Source: Fistulifera solaris (taxonomy: Eukaryota; Bacillariophyta; Bacillariophyceae; Naviculales; Stauroneidaceae). From it: a stretch of 64,000 bases of DNA. Position 1 is the stretch's first letter. Each line of letters begins with the position of its first letter. The stretch is from positions 682,001 through 746,000 of the forward strand of contig AP026172.1 in NCBI GenBank assembly GCA_030295235.1, read 5' to 3'. The translations under genes were made by a program, and so were the position numbers. The notes under the pieces were generated by a model. That model was not told the origin of the DNA and did no database searches. It saw only the letters and a list, made by a program, of their open reading frames with translations. Shown here in pieces: positions 42,439 to 52,843 of this stretch.

Positions 42439-44679
42439 TCACGCTCGATTCGCTCTTTCAGGAGTAAACCCACCATTACTTTTTTTCCAACGCTGTAGGA
42501 CTGTTTTACGTCGCCTCTCTTCCTCGTTTAACATTTCGTACTGAGACACTTCTCGCATGGCCTCCCGCACTAGATCGGCATTGTGCTCGTGCACCGCGAT
42601 ACCGCTAATACTGGGAGTTCGATTTCCACCGTGACCTTCGAATCCAATCAAGCACGGTGCGTACGGAATGCACAATTTTTTGGCCACGGCAGCTGCGCCT
42701 CTTACATCGATATGCAAAAGGCCTGGTGGTAACAAAGCTTTCTCAACGTTGCGATGGCCATTCACAGGGATGGGATCCGTCGGACCAACATAGGGTGGCG
42801 ACCAAGGATCTGTTTGCCATATCGCATATAGCAACTCTTCCTCGCCCTGTTCTAGTGTCTGAGAATCCAATTCGGCTTGACGATCAGCGTCTTTTCAGAA
42901 TGCTCGCTCGCTGAACTTCGCTCCCGTCATTAACTTTCCCTACTCCATAAGTAGTGAGTGCTTGGAATGCTTTGGCGCCTTTGGGCCGTTTCCGAGCTTT
43001 GATTTTCTTCACGGGTACTTCGCCTTCTTTTACACGTCGTCTGTGATAGGGCCACTGCCGGGCTGGACGGGCTATCGACACATCCGAGCGTAAATACACG
43101 CGCTCTCCTTTGACAAATCCGCAAACTTTCGCTGTAGGATCGATAACTTCTGCTACGCCCAACAGCGAGGGAATCACGTATAGTGGACTTGTTCGAAAGG
43201 CTGTTTTAGTTGTGGGTATCGCTTCTTGTTTCGCAGCCTGTAACAACTCCTTTGCTTCTTCTGAATCATTATGATGATCTAAATCAGGAAAAGGAATGTT
43301 TTCTTTTGCAGGAGGCTTTCTGTCATCGTCTTCATCGGATAAGATAATCGCACTGGCAACACTCTTCCCATTGTTGTCTGTCTTTGCAGTTGATACACCA
43401 AGGTCTCTCGAAGGTTTCCCAGTTATTCTTCGAATTGTATCTAGCCACCACGTGTCATCTGTTTCCAATTTCTTTTCCCCCTAACAAAACCCCGTTGCCG
43501 CAGGGCTTCCACCCAACTACTCGCATACCGTGCTGTCACATCTGTGAGGTGAAATTGGCCATTTCCCTTGGCTTCTTCCAAGATAGCATGTTCCACAGCA
43601 ACGACATAACCTGGTGTGATCTTTTGTCTCTTTACTTCGCTACTATTCTTCTTCCACAAGGCTTCGACTTGTTGCGGTTGATTTACAATGTAGCGAATAG
43701 GATCTGCATGAATCCACTTGCACTGCGTTTTTCCGCTGTCAATCTTTCTCTTTCCTTTTTCTGGTGAAGCGGAACAACAATATATCTCCGTCCATTCCAA
43801 CATATTCGGCATATTTTCTGAAGACGGTGAAGCGGATAGCAGTGGGTGGTGCACTGTGAGATCCCGCGAGATGGGATCGATAGCTTGAACGAACCGTGTC
43901 CTCCAACCCAATGACCGTGTCATGGCAATAAATAGTGCGAGATTCAAATCATCAGAGTTCTTCACCCCTGGCTGATTTTCTAACAACTGAGGGTCTTCTT
44001 CTGCTGTATTGGAAAGCGTGGCGGCATATTGTAACAACTGTTTGGTGTCGAAGCGAAATAATTCCTCCGGCAAAACGGGGCGTAGTCTTCGCGACCGAGG
44101 TGCCCCGGCTCGGCGATTTGCCACAGTCCTCTCGTGACGACGTCGTTCTGCACCTCCCACCCAGGTCGAAAACCATGTCATAAAGCTCTCGAGCGTATTC
44201 AAAGTAGGAAGTGTCGTCTCACAAAACCGTACTGGAATCAAACTCAGAGCGATCGCCAGCACTTCCTCGGACGCACAACGCGAAGAAGCCATCACAGCAC
44301 GACTGGTCATTGTCAGCAAGTGAGTTTGATGAAGATTCTTCAATAGAGACTGCTGACTCGGTGGCAACGACTCGAATCGGAACTTTTCTCTACGCTTCGT
44401 CACTTTGCGTTTCACTTGCACCTTTTTATTCTTGGGCACATTCAAATCAATCGTAACCGGTTGCAAGCTGTCTGAAATTTCGTCATTTTCGGCATCTTCC
44501 CACTCCAAATCGTCCTCCTCACTCTCTAACGAAAACGCAGCGTTTGTCGGCTGCAATTTTCCCTCGCCTTCGTCGTCGCTTGTTTCCTCGTTCAGCAGCG
44601 AAAATCCTTGCTGCTTGGTCCATTGTTCAAAATCTTCTTCTTCTTCATCGTCGGAGGCAAGATTCCAGTTGAAGCTCAT
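42439..44679 (-). CDS. XPC/Rad4 DNA-damage recognition protein
   Basis: Starts nucleotide excision repair by sensing helix distortion. The start MSFNWNLASDDEEEEDFEQW is followed by a long acidic N-domain. The transglutaminase-like domain has LNLALFIAMTRSLGWRTRFV and MLEWTEIYCCSA, then WIHADPIRYIVNQPQQVEAL and PGYVVAVEHAILEEA. Beta-hairpin domains follow: BHD1 (AFRTSPLYVIPSLLGV), BHD2 (KGERVYLRSDVSIARPARQW), BHD3 (LPPGLLHIDVRGAAAVAKKL, then IGFEGHGGNRTPSISGIAV). Breaks near 43473-43481 (one base missing) and at 42892-42895 (one extra A on the coding strand) split it into three frames. About 746 residues. The start is divergent from the BAH-ELM2-SANT gene, so two chromatin/repair genes share a promoter. 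Confidence 0.92.
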
Positions 44680-45049
44680 GCGGTGTTTGAATGAATGAAT
44701 GCGAAGTAACACTCGCGTGGATCGTGTTTGTGGTGCTTGGATCAATTCTCGGCAATAAAATAGTTGAGGAGTGACTTCTCGCAAAATACAGAAAAAAGAA
44801 AGCTCATTTCCAGGTACGCATTACGAGTACGAGCGCCAAAATGCAGCGGATGGTGGTACGGACAGACCGGTACTCGACGCTCCGCAAGATTTTTCGCAAT
44901 AAGCAGCGCAGCTATATAGAGAGAGAGCGTCCGTGCAGCGGGATTTGTGCGCATTAGAATCGCATTAGTCGTTTGCGTTGCCGTACGTACATCGAAACAT
45001 CAATCATCTAATATTATCATTTCCTTAAATAATACACCAAAAAAAGAAA
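44680..45049. promoter_or_regulatory. Divergent promoter of XPC and the BAH-ELM2-SANT gene
   Basis: A 370-base region. A TATATAGAGAGAGAG stretch at about 44911-44926 may be a TATA/initiator-type element. Confidence 0.4.
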
Positions 45050-46732
45050 ATGACCACGTCGAATAAACGCAACAGTAGCAGCAGCAGCAGCGCCGGTCCA
45101 GCGAAACGCCCTCGCCGTAACGTGAAATACGCGTGCGAATGGACCAGCCCCGGCACGGATGCGGGTGAACTCTTTGACCCCGATACGTTGGAATATGAAA
45201 GTGTAAGACTGCAGTCTCTCGATGGAAAGGACGTCCTTCATATCCGTATTGGTCAAGTGGTGCAGTTGTTGAGTAGTGGTGAAGAGTTGTGGATTTGTCG
45301 CGTCGAACACTTGTTTCAAACGGCCGGCGCGGATCCACAATTTCGAGGAAGATGGTTCTACGGGGAAGCCGATTTGCAGCGTCTTTTAGCCGAATGTCAA
45401 GATGAAGGAGAAGAGCGTGCATTGGAGGATCTCTGTCAGCAGTTGGGTGATTCGGAACTCGTTTTGAGTAATGTCGAAGAGGATAATCCTCTCGCTTCGA
45501 TTGCAGATATACGGATCGTCCAGTATGAACCTGATTTGGTATCGCCGCACCAGTTCCTATGTCGCCATTGTTTAGATTGGGATTCGGAGAGCAAATTTTT
45601 CTCAATTCGCCCGATTAACGACTCGGATAAATCGTCGTCGAACGAAAAGGACACCAGTCAGGAAGAGGATGACGAAGAGGATGACGACGACGAAAACAGT
45701 CAAAGCAGCAAAAGCGACGACTACTCTCATGTTATACAAGAGGGAGAAGGTAGCACACGACGAGGCGATATTCAAGTTGGAGATAACTACCAAGCGTCGG
45801 TTGGGCCTTTCGTACCGAACCAGAAAGTTGTCTCGCGTCGTCCGAAACTCTGGTGGAAGCCGGGTTGCATTGCCGACGACAATCTCAAGGCCTTTTCAGA
45901 TAAGGTTGCCGCTATTCAGACCCCTTTCTTGCTGGAAAATAACATGGCTAGTGAGGAACCTTACACACCACTTTCTACTTCGCGAGCGCGAGAGTTCGTG
46001 AAATATTTCCCTGAGGGAGAAATACTCACTGCTTCGCACATGAGCTCCGCATGCATCGCCCTGGGAAAGGACTACTCTAAGCTTTTCAAAGAGTGTGATA
46101 TAGATGAGGTAATTTCTGTACTTGCCGAGTCAGACTTTAATGCGAGCGACGCTATCAGCTTTATTCAAAAAGACCATGAAAGGATATCGAGTGCCTGGAC
46201 CGCTACTGAACGAGAGATTTTTGACCTAAGTTACCGGCGCAATCACGGAAACTTGCGTATTGTTGCTCAAGATCTAATGACTAAAACAATGAAGCAAGTG
46301 GTGGATTACTTCTACCGCTTCAAGATTCCCGATCAGTTCCGCCTCTATCAGAACAAGAAGCGTGAGCAGGCCATGTACCTGATGGATTGCATCGACAAGC
46401 GTCGACGTGGTCTTCCGATTCCCGCGCCCAAGTTCAACGAAAGCGACGGGGAGAGTGACGACGAAAACACGAAGATTAAATCATCTCAATGGCAAGAACA
46501 CAACGCGGACGAAGGGTTACAATCGGTGGATCGTAGGTACAACGCTGCGAAGAAGCTTCTTCATGAAGTCTATTCGCAAATGGGGGAAGACATATTCATG
46601 AAGGTCGCTGCGGCTGTGAGGAAACTTCGGACGTCATATGATCGAACTTTGAAGGAATCGATCCTCCGTGAACTCAAAGGGCACCCTGATCTACAACGAC
46701 GATTCTTAGATTTTCTACCGCGGGACGTGTAA
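45050..46732 (+). CDS. BAH-ELM2-SANT chromatin corepressor (MTA-like)
   Basis: Nuclear scaffold that recruits histone deacetylase. The N-terminus is Ser-rich and basic (AKRPRRNVK). The BAH domain spans about residues 45-180 (VRLQSLDGKDVLHIRIGQVV, ELWICRVEHLFQT, FRGRWFYGEADLQ). An acidic Ser/Glu linker follows. The ELM2 motif sits at about 235-255: DIQVGDNYQASVGPFVPNQ. The SANT domain lies at about 380-430: SAWTATEREIFDLSYRRNHG, then VVDYFYRFKIPDQFRLYQNK. The order BAH, ELM2, SANT is that of MTA proteins of the NuRD complex; the GATA finger of MTA is absent. 560 residues, intact, single exon. The C-terminal helices (about 500-560) are unassigned. Confidence 0.88.
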   Translation: MTTSNKRNSSSSSSAGPAKRPRRNVKYACEWTSPGTDAGELFDPDTLEYESVRLQSLDGKDVLHIRIGQVVQLLSSGEELWICRVEHLFQTAGADPQFRGRWFYGEADLQRLLAECQDEGEERALEDLCQQLGDSELVLSNVEEDNPLASIADIRIVQYEPDLVSPHQFLCRHCLDWDSESKFFSIRPINDSDKSSSNEKDTSQEEDDEEDDDDENSQSSKSDDYSHVIQEGEGSTRRGDIQVGDNYQASVGPFVPNQKVVSRRPKLWWKPGCIADDNLKAFSDKVAAIQTPFLLENNMASEEPYTPLSTSRAREFVKYFPEGEILTASHMSSACIALGKDYSKLFKECDIDEVISVLAESDFNASDAISFIQKDHERISSAWTATEREIFDLSYRRNHGNLRIVAQDLMTKTMKQVVDYFYRFKIPDQFRLYQNKKREQAMYLMDCIDKRRRGLPIPAPKFNESDGESDDENTKIKSSQWQEHNADEGLQSVDRRYNAAKKLLHEVYSQMGEDIFMKVAAAVRKLRTSYDRTLKESILRELKGHPDLQRRFLDFLPRDV

Positions 46733-46883
46733 AAATAAAGAAAAATTACCGAAATTATTATCAAATTTGTATCCTGTCGGAAATAAAATAACAGCTCTTT
46801 TCGATAAGCTATCAGAATCCGGTACGAAGGGTCTTATGGAAAACATGAAAAATTTGGCCACGTATGCAATTAAGAGCTTACCC

Positions 46884-48692
46884 TTAGCTCTCAGAACTGC
46901 CGTGGCCTAGACGCATCCAGATGCGATCAAAGAATTCACGCTGGCCTCCCTGGTCAGCATCAAATTCATTAGCAAACTGGTGTTTTGTTCGCTCGAGTTG
47001 GTCCTTCACTGCCTGGGGACAAACAGAGCATCTTCGAAGGTGATCGTAAATGTCATTGACCTTCGAGGGGAGTGTACGACGACGAGCTGGAAATAAGCGA
47101 CACAGACCCAACCTCTTGTGTTCGCAACAGTAACGGCAACCAAAACCTGGAAGCCCCAATCGTAAACTTCGTCGGTTTCCGATACGTTCTGCTTCTGTAA
47201 GGCGGATAAATTGGACTTGCGACATCAAAATGTACAAAAATTCTGACGTGAGGTTGCGATCGTTTGGTGAAATCAAAGAGATATTTCGGTAGGCGTCATC
47301 TGTCCAAGGCTGTCCGGCAGGCAAACCAAAGGAAGGTGCACTGGCTCCAGCTGCTACGGATCGCTCTGTGATAACGATTCCTTTCGGCGAGTCTGTCATG
47401 CCAGCTTTCATTGCTGAGTAAATCCAGTATCGTTTGGAGTCGGTTGCCCCTTGAGCTGGTTTGTCTTTGAGTGTAGCAAAACGTTCTTGAGTAGCCGCAG
47501 GGATCACATCGCAATGGCCAAAGTGATCACGCAACATCATTGTAAAGCTCTGATATATTTGGCGGAGTGATGATGGGAAAGCCGACGATCTTCCAGCTCG
47601 AGATGTGGGCGCCATGTGCGCACAGAAACGACATCGCAAACCGACCTGCTGGTAAGCAATTGAATTGTTGCGCAACTTTACATCTTCATGGCTGGCTCGA
47701 AACACTTCTACAAGTTCGTTTCGAACAAAGCAATGAAAATCAGAGAGCCAATTCGGATCTTCGTCTATACCCAATGGAAACATTGGACGCTTGAAGTAAG
47801 GCTCGCTGCAAGTCTCCTCGCATAGAGGAAGATAAAGAACACGTCCCTTAGGCACCGGGCTACCCACGGCTTCAGCGTCTTTCGAAGGTGAAGCAAGGCC
47901 TTTAAGAGATTGATACGGTCCTATCTTTTGCATCATATCCATGTTAGTATTTCCCGAGAGAAAAGGTTGATTGGGTGCCGCTACGTTGTTGAGCTTACGA
48001 GCTTCTAGCTCTGCCATATGCATATTTCGAACAGCATGTGCCGCCTGGTGACGCAAATTATCTTGATTGACACCTAGAAGTTCATTGGTGGCAAAATTCG
48101 AGATTTGCAGCTGCTGCTGAGTTTGCCAGAGGGAGGTAAGATTGGGACTGGCAAGCTGCGCTAAAAGATTTCTATTTCTTGCGACTTGCTCTTGCATCAA
48201 ACGCTCCGCGTGAAGCCGAATCGCATCATCAACTCCTGAATGAGGCATCATATTGGCGTGTTGCCTGTTAGCAAGAGTATTCAGGAGACCTCGAATGTCA
48301 ACCATGTTTCCATGCTCGGATGAGGCGACATCCACACGTCGGCGTTTCTGATGATTCACCAGATCATCTTGCAGCTCCATCGGTCGCTTCGATAAAGCCA
48401 ATGAGAGTTGACTCTGCTGACTGCCAGGGTAATTATAGCCTCTTTGATTTGTAAGCTGAGATGCAAGCATTTGCATGATTGCGTCGGGTTGAGTCAAATT
48501 ATTAACAGAGTGTTCGGTGTCACCTTTAGCAGCTTCAGCGAAGCCACGGGCTTGACTTCGGGGACTGTCTTCGGCAGTATCGTGGGGCGCAAACGGTGGC
48601 ATGCTCATCAGGTGCCTTTCTTGGACGAGCATTACGCTTTTATGACAACAAAGCACACAAGGTTGGTTGACTGTGAGCACGTCTGCTGCCAT
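46884..48692 (-). CDS. Nuclear-type protein with two copies of a Cys/His zinc-like module
   Basis: 602 residues, intact. The N-terminal half is Gln/Asn/Met-rich and disordered, with a basic nuclear-signal-like HQKRRRVD. The C-terminal half has two related modules. The first is VGLRCRFCAHMAPTSRAGRS followed by AFPSSLRQIYQSFTMMLRDH with HC at the end. The second is GFGCRYCCEHKRLGLCRLFP followed by TLPSKVNDIYDHLRRCSVC. Both fit C-x2-C...FP/LP.....IY......H...C and look like a zinc-binding fold duplicated in tandem about 140 residues apart. Such domains are common in diatom predicted proteomes in my recollection but have no assigned function. Transcription or RNA roles are guesses. A start at a later ATG (MSMPPFAPHD) is possible. 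Confidence 0.65.
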   Translation of the reverse strand: MAADVLTVNQPCVLCCHKSVMLVQERHLMSMPPFAPHDTAEDSPRSQARGFAEAAKGDTEHSVNNLTQPDAIMQMLASQLTNQRGYNYPGSQQSQLSLALSKRPMELQDDLVNHQKRRRVDVASSEHGNMVDIRGLLNTLANRQHANMMPHSGVDDAIRLHAERLMQEQVARNRNLLAQLASPNLTSLWQTQQQLQISNFATNELLGVNQDNLRHQAAHAVRNMHMAELEARKLNNVAAPNQPFLSGNTNMDMMQKIGPYQSLKGLASPSKDAEAVGSPVPKGRVLYLPLCEETCSEPYFKRPMFPLGIDEDPNWLSDFHCFVRNELVEVFRASHEDVKLRNNSIAYQQVGLRCRFCAHMAPTSRAGRSSAFPSSLRQIYQSFTMMLRDHFGHCDVIPAATQERFATLKDKPAQGATDSKRYWIYSAMKAGMTDSPKGIVITERSVAAGASAPSFGLPAGQPWTDDAYRNISLISPNDRNLTSEFLYILMSQVQFIRLTEAERIGNRRSLRLGLPGFGCRYCCEHKRLGLCRLFPARRRTLPSKVNDIYDHLRRCSVCPQAVKDQLERTKHQFANEFDADQGGQREFFDRIWMRLGHGSSES

Positions 48693-50155
48693 CGAAAGTT
48701 CCCGTTAATCTACGGAACACGGCCCCTTGTCACGGAAAAGATTTTTCGAGATTCGACGAGGGCTGTTGACTCTTTCTTTGTTGTATCGGATAATGTGTAG
48801 GTTTTCGTGTCTTTCACTGTGCTGCTTTCGCAATCCGCAATGCTGCACAGCCAAGTTTATTTCTGCGCTTTTTACCGCTAGTGTACATTTCAATTCAATG
48901 AGTGATATCATGGTTTCAAACGAATAGTGTTAAATATTTAATCGCGCCCTGTGATAGCGAACAACGGCGGTTAACGTAGTTGTTTAACGTTCAACGCGTC
49001 TTCTTGCTATCAGTTGATATGTGCGTAGCGTTCAGTTTTTCCGGATCCGAATTCCACCTAGTTTAGAGCAATCTGTACAACTGCAAAGTTCTTGTAAAAA
49101 TGAAGAACAAAGTAAATCATTTTTCATCCTCACTGCATTTACAACCGCAGTTTCAGGTTCCTTAGATGACGCTAGCTACTTTTACTCCTATTCTATTTCC
49201 TGTGTGCAGTCTTTGCCTACGGTACACTTTACTATGAGGCAACAGACCTTAATTATTTCTGCCATCTTCTTCTTCTTTTGCTTCGGCAAAAGCGACATCC
49301 TCTCTCTAGAAAACCGTGGACCGTGGGCCGCACACAAAACTCCGTAAATCTTTTCAGTGTTTTTGGTGGCATTTGGACTCGAATAAGAAGGTGAGAACTT
49401 TAACAACAACGTATCCTATAGAGCCGTTTTTCCACCCGCTCACAGCAAACAGAAAATCGCACATCCTACTCTCTTGGAGGGAATGCCCAAGGCGTAAAGT
49501 TGAGGTTAGTCGTGCTGTACGTGGTATGTCGCTAGCAAGACCGTCACGTTCCTCGTTCCTCCTTTTGCGAAGTAAATTGATAAACGAAAATATCAAACAA
49601 ATAGATAATATGACCTACGTAAATCTCTTTGTAAATAGATGTTGGGTGTTGCTTGAGGTTTGTTTGAATACAAGTTGTACTAGTTGTATGTGTTTAGGTT
49701 TTTGGTAGACGACTAGTTACGAGTCTCTAGGTCTAGGTAGAGCGAAGCTTGTGGTTTTTAGGCCTCTCCCTCTCAAGATTCCCTCGCCCATTCATTTAGG
49801 GGATTAGCTGTCCCGATCACTCTTTTAGACTTCGTAGCGACCAAGACTCGAAACATAGAAGTTAATTCGCTCCAATCGTATGCTCGAAGTAAAGATTAGT
49901 CTTCAAATGCTCAGAAGCTAGATTGATGGCTGCCACTCGAATCAGCCAGACGCTGATGCACGTCCCAACCAATGACGCTTTGTAAATTGTGACTACGTAC
50001 CACAGCGAGAGGCAAACAGGCCGCTCTTCTTCTTCAGATGGGAACCTATAGAACTTGTTTCCTTGCTGGAAACCACATGGCCATGTTTTTCGCCACGGAC
50101 ACTGCATATGATTCTGCCGCAATCTGATATCGCTTGCAGACTCTAGTTAGTAAAA
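48693..50155. other. 1.46 kb without a recognised gene
   Basis: The longest gene-poor stretch. Frames at 49021-49347, 49316-49708 and 49862-50122 lack family features and coding-like composition. It may hold regulatory DNA or a non-coding RNA; I see no structured RNA or repeat. Confidence 0.5.
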
Positions 50156-51100
50156 TCATTCTTCCAACAAATACAGCTTGGCATAAAGTAAATATTCCCA
50201 CAAGTAACTTCGAATCAGACTGCCTACAAGCGGAATAGTGTTGACAGTTGAACTCAATCGCTCCATCAGCGGTTCCATGATGGATCCCCAACACGGTTCT
50301 CGAAGCAGATATAGGAGAATGCGGAACTTTCGGCGCTTCAATTCATTCTGTGACAAGATGTTACTTTTCGTAGTTACCTTTTGAAGCAATCCAATCGACG
50401 TAAGATCTAACAGCACTGTCGCACAAAAAACGTCCCATTTATATCCAAGCTCTCTATGACCAACTTCGGCTGAAAGTAGCGGGCGGACTATGTATGCTAA
50501 TTCACACAGTTGATGAATCAATTGCTTCCATCCCATTGTCTCGCTCCTGCTAGTTGACGGACTCGCCAAACCTCCTTGTATCAATTGACGTCCACAACGC
50601 TTACCCACGTAGGCTTCTCTCTGTACGCGTCTTCGTTCCTCGTCCGTAGGATAACCATTCAAGCTGTGAAAGATCCCTCCCTGCAACAAGATTCCCGTGC
50701 ATTGCGAACGCCGCAGTCGAGTCCAATAACTTCCCAACAGCGTCAATCGCAACACAAAACGGAGGCGTTCAATCCACACACGTGCGCTTGATGAATTCTT
50801 TGCCAGCGCATGGACGACGGGCCACAGATGTTGCAAGATGGAAAGCACGCAACGAATTTCATTTGCGGGGATGGAAGGCTGTACAGCAACAGATGTGCCG
50901 TAACTGGGCAGATGTTCCCTGGTCAGAACGTCGAATAACAGTCGGTGCAATTGCAGCAATCCCCAGGCAATTTCCCGGAACCTCGATTCCTGGCTCGTTG
51001 GTACCCAATAAATAAGACGTCCCAACAATTCGTCCGCCAGTAAAACGATGGTTCGATGTTTCAGTGCCCATGTTGGGTAACCGCCGGTTTCACTATTCAT
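50156..51100 (-). CDS. Peroxisomal membrane biogenesis protein PEX16
   Basis: Helps insert membrane proteins at the ER and peroxisome. The conserved order is present: LRLTLLGSYWTRLRR-type helix, the family motif AYVGKRCGRQLIQGG, then HQLCELAYIVRPLLSAEVGH, the block SQNELKRRKFRILLYLLREP (E..RR....LLY.LR.P) and a final helix pair with PLVGSLIRSYLWEY. 314 residues, near the usual 330. The very N-terminus (MNSETGGYPTW) is shorter than in animals and plants; an upstream exon or another start cannot be excluded. Intact frame; no peroxisome import tag is expected. Confidence 0.85.
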   Translation of the reverse strand: MNSETGGYPTWALKHRTIVLLADELLGRLIYWVPTSQESRFREIAWGLLQLHRLLFDVLTREHLPSYGTSVAVQPSIPANEIRCVLSILQHLWPVVHALAKNSSSARVWIERLRFVLRLTLLGSYWTRLRRSQCTGILLQGGIFHSLNGYPTDEERRRVQREAYVGKRCGRQLIQGGLASPSTSRSETMGWKQLIHQLCELAYIVRPLLSAEVGHRELGYKWDVFCATVLLDLTSIGLLQKVTTKSNILSQNELKRRKFRILLYLLREPCWGSIMEPLMERLSSTVNTIPLVGSLIRSYLWEYLLYAKLYLLEE

Positions 51101-51427
51101 TTTATTTCAGCAACGACGTCTCTCTTTTGACATGTCGCAGTCAACAACGGGACGCGATTCGACCAAGAGTGACTTGCCGATATTGCTGGCGAAGTCTTCA
51201 CAAGGATGGGAGAGCGAATAAATAGACTAATAATATCAATAACAATCCTTTTCATGTTTGCATCGCGGTGCTGCGATTTTTGTAAACCGCCGCAACAGGT
51301 AAAGGGATACCGCTAAGACATTTAGATGTTCGACTTAAGGCGACTACCAAGGTAACTTACCAAATTAGAATAGTTTAAAGGTAACATTGACTCATCCAGT
51401 CGCCATTTAGAAGTTGCTGAAATTATT
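51101..51427. other. Intergenic region
   Basis: About 330 bases upstream of PEX16 and downstream of the LysA gene. Nothing recognised. Confidence 0.45.
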
Positions 51428-52843
51428 TTAAACCTCAACTGCGATTTCGTTGGCATATATTTGCTCCAGAGATTGTCGCTTGCGAATCAAGAACGTTTCT
51501 CCGTTCTTTCCCACCAAAACTTCGGGTGCTTCCGGAAAGGAGTTGTAGTTCTTGGTCGACATACCGCTGCAATACGCTCCGGATCCATCCATGACGCAAA
51601 TGTCGCCAATCGTAGCCTTGCGCAATGCTCGTTCGGCCAAATCTTCGGGCTCACCCGGCTTGGGGGTCATTAAATCTCCCGACTCACAGCAATGGCCCAC
51701 GACCACCACCGATTCGGTCTCATCGCCGACATCACCGGTATTACCGGACGCAGGGAACAACGTAATGGGGTGCACAGCACCGTACAAGGACGGTCGTAAC
51801 ACATCCGTCATGCCTGCATCGAGTTTCAAGAATGTGTGACCATCATCGCCCGTGGTGATAACCTTGTCTTGAATGGTGCTCACCAAGGCTCCCGCCATGG
51901 CCACCAAGAACGTACCCGGTTCAATTTCCAGTTTAAGTTCACGACCTTCTTCTTGTGCGAATTGACGGAACGCTTCGACCACCGGCTTGCCAATGAGCTG
52001 TAAATCCGTCGTCGTTTCACCTTCGACGCGGCCGACTTTGTAGCCACCTCCCAAGTTCAAGGCCGTCACGTCCGGAAATAGCTTGCAAAACGAAAGTGAT
52101 TTGGTGGCCACCTGTTGCCAGATTTCAGGATCACTGCCGGAACCAATGTGCGTATGAATGCGTTCCACCGACAATCCGTATTTTTCGACAATCGCCGGGA
52201 CGGTCCCGTCCGTCACCAATTCATGCCAGATACCGAACGAACTACTGGGTCCACCGACGTTGGTTTTACTGAACGATGTAGTACTCTTACTGAATCCGCC
52301 ACTTCCCACACCCGGATTGACACGGACACCAACTTTGGCACCAGACCCTGCATAGTGTTTTCCAAATCGTTCCAACTGCGAGACGGAACACGCGTTGAGT
52401 TTGACCCCCAGATCAACCAAGTCGGCAAAATCGGCCGGAAGTTCTTGCGTACTGAGCGAAATGTGTTCGGCCGGAATCCCCGCCGCCATGGCGCGGCGGA
52501 CTTCGTATCCGGAACTGGCATCAATGTGAATTCCTTTGCTGGAGAAATATTTGAGAATGGACGAGTTGGGACAGGCTTTCATGGCATAGCGCACCGTCAA
52601 TCCATAGGCGTTGGGGAATGCCAAGCAGGCGTTGGCGGATTCTTCCAACTTTTCGAGACTGTAAGCGTATAAAGGCGTTCCTCCGGCGCATTCGATGCAA
52701 GCTTTGGCGGTTTCGGGCGTCAAGAAGACACTCTTGGTCGGATTCGCCATACAAAGGTCCGAGGATCGAGTGTTTCCGGTCATGGAAGGTGCAAACGCAC
52801 TTGTTGTGCTGCAAAAGGCGAGGAATGCGAATAATCTTGACAT
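51428..52843 (-). CDS. lysA: Plastid diaminopimelate decarboxylase
   Basis: Last step of lysine synthesis: meso-diaminopimelate to L-lysine with PLP, in the plastid. The presequence MSRLFAFLAFCSTTSAFAPS carries a clear ASAFAP-type motif. Family blocks: TVRYAMKACPNSSILKYFS with the PLP Lys, SSGYEVRRAMAAG, VGVRVNPGVGSGG, THIGSGSDPEIWQ, LNLGGGYKVG (PLP phosphate-binding), LEIEPGTFLVAMAGALV, HCCESGDLM with the substrate Cys, and GAYCSGMSTKNYNSFPEAPE. 471 residues, complete, single exon. Divergent from the CDP-DAG synthase gene, which is also plastid-directed. Confidence 0.95.
   Translation of the reverse strand: MSRLFAFLAFCSTTSAFAPSMTGNTRSSDLCMANPTKSVFLTPETAKACIECAGGTPLYAYSLEKLEESANACLAFPNAYGLTVRYAMKACPNSSILKYFSSKGIHIDASSGYEVRRAMAAGIPAEHISLSTQELPADFADLVDLGVKLNACSVSQLERFGKHYAGSGAKVGVRVNPGVGSGGFSKSTTSFSKTNVGGPSSSFGIWHELVTDGTVPAIVEKYGLSVERIHTHIGSGSDPEIWQQVATKSLSFCKLFPDVTALNLGGGYKVGRVEGETTTDLQLIGKPVVEAFRQFAQEEGRELKLEIEPGTFLVAMAGALVSTIQDKVITTGDDGHTFLKLDAGMTDVLRPSLYGAVHPITLFPASGNTGDVGDETESVVVVGHCCESGDLMTPKPGEPEDLAERALRKATIGDICVMDGSGAYCSGMSTKNYNSFPEAPEVLVGKNGETFLIRKRQSLEQIYANEIAVEV

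Noticed and set aside
49021-49708. Possible small genes in the 1.46 kb gap
   Set aside because: No homology pattern, poor start context and no splice-consistent extension.
52115-52672. 185-residue plus-strand frame opposite lysA
   Set aside because: Fully antisense to a clear, complete enzyme; its composition mirrors the complementary strand and it has no motif.
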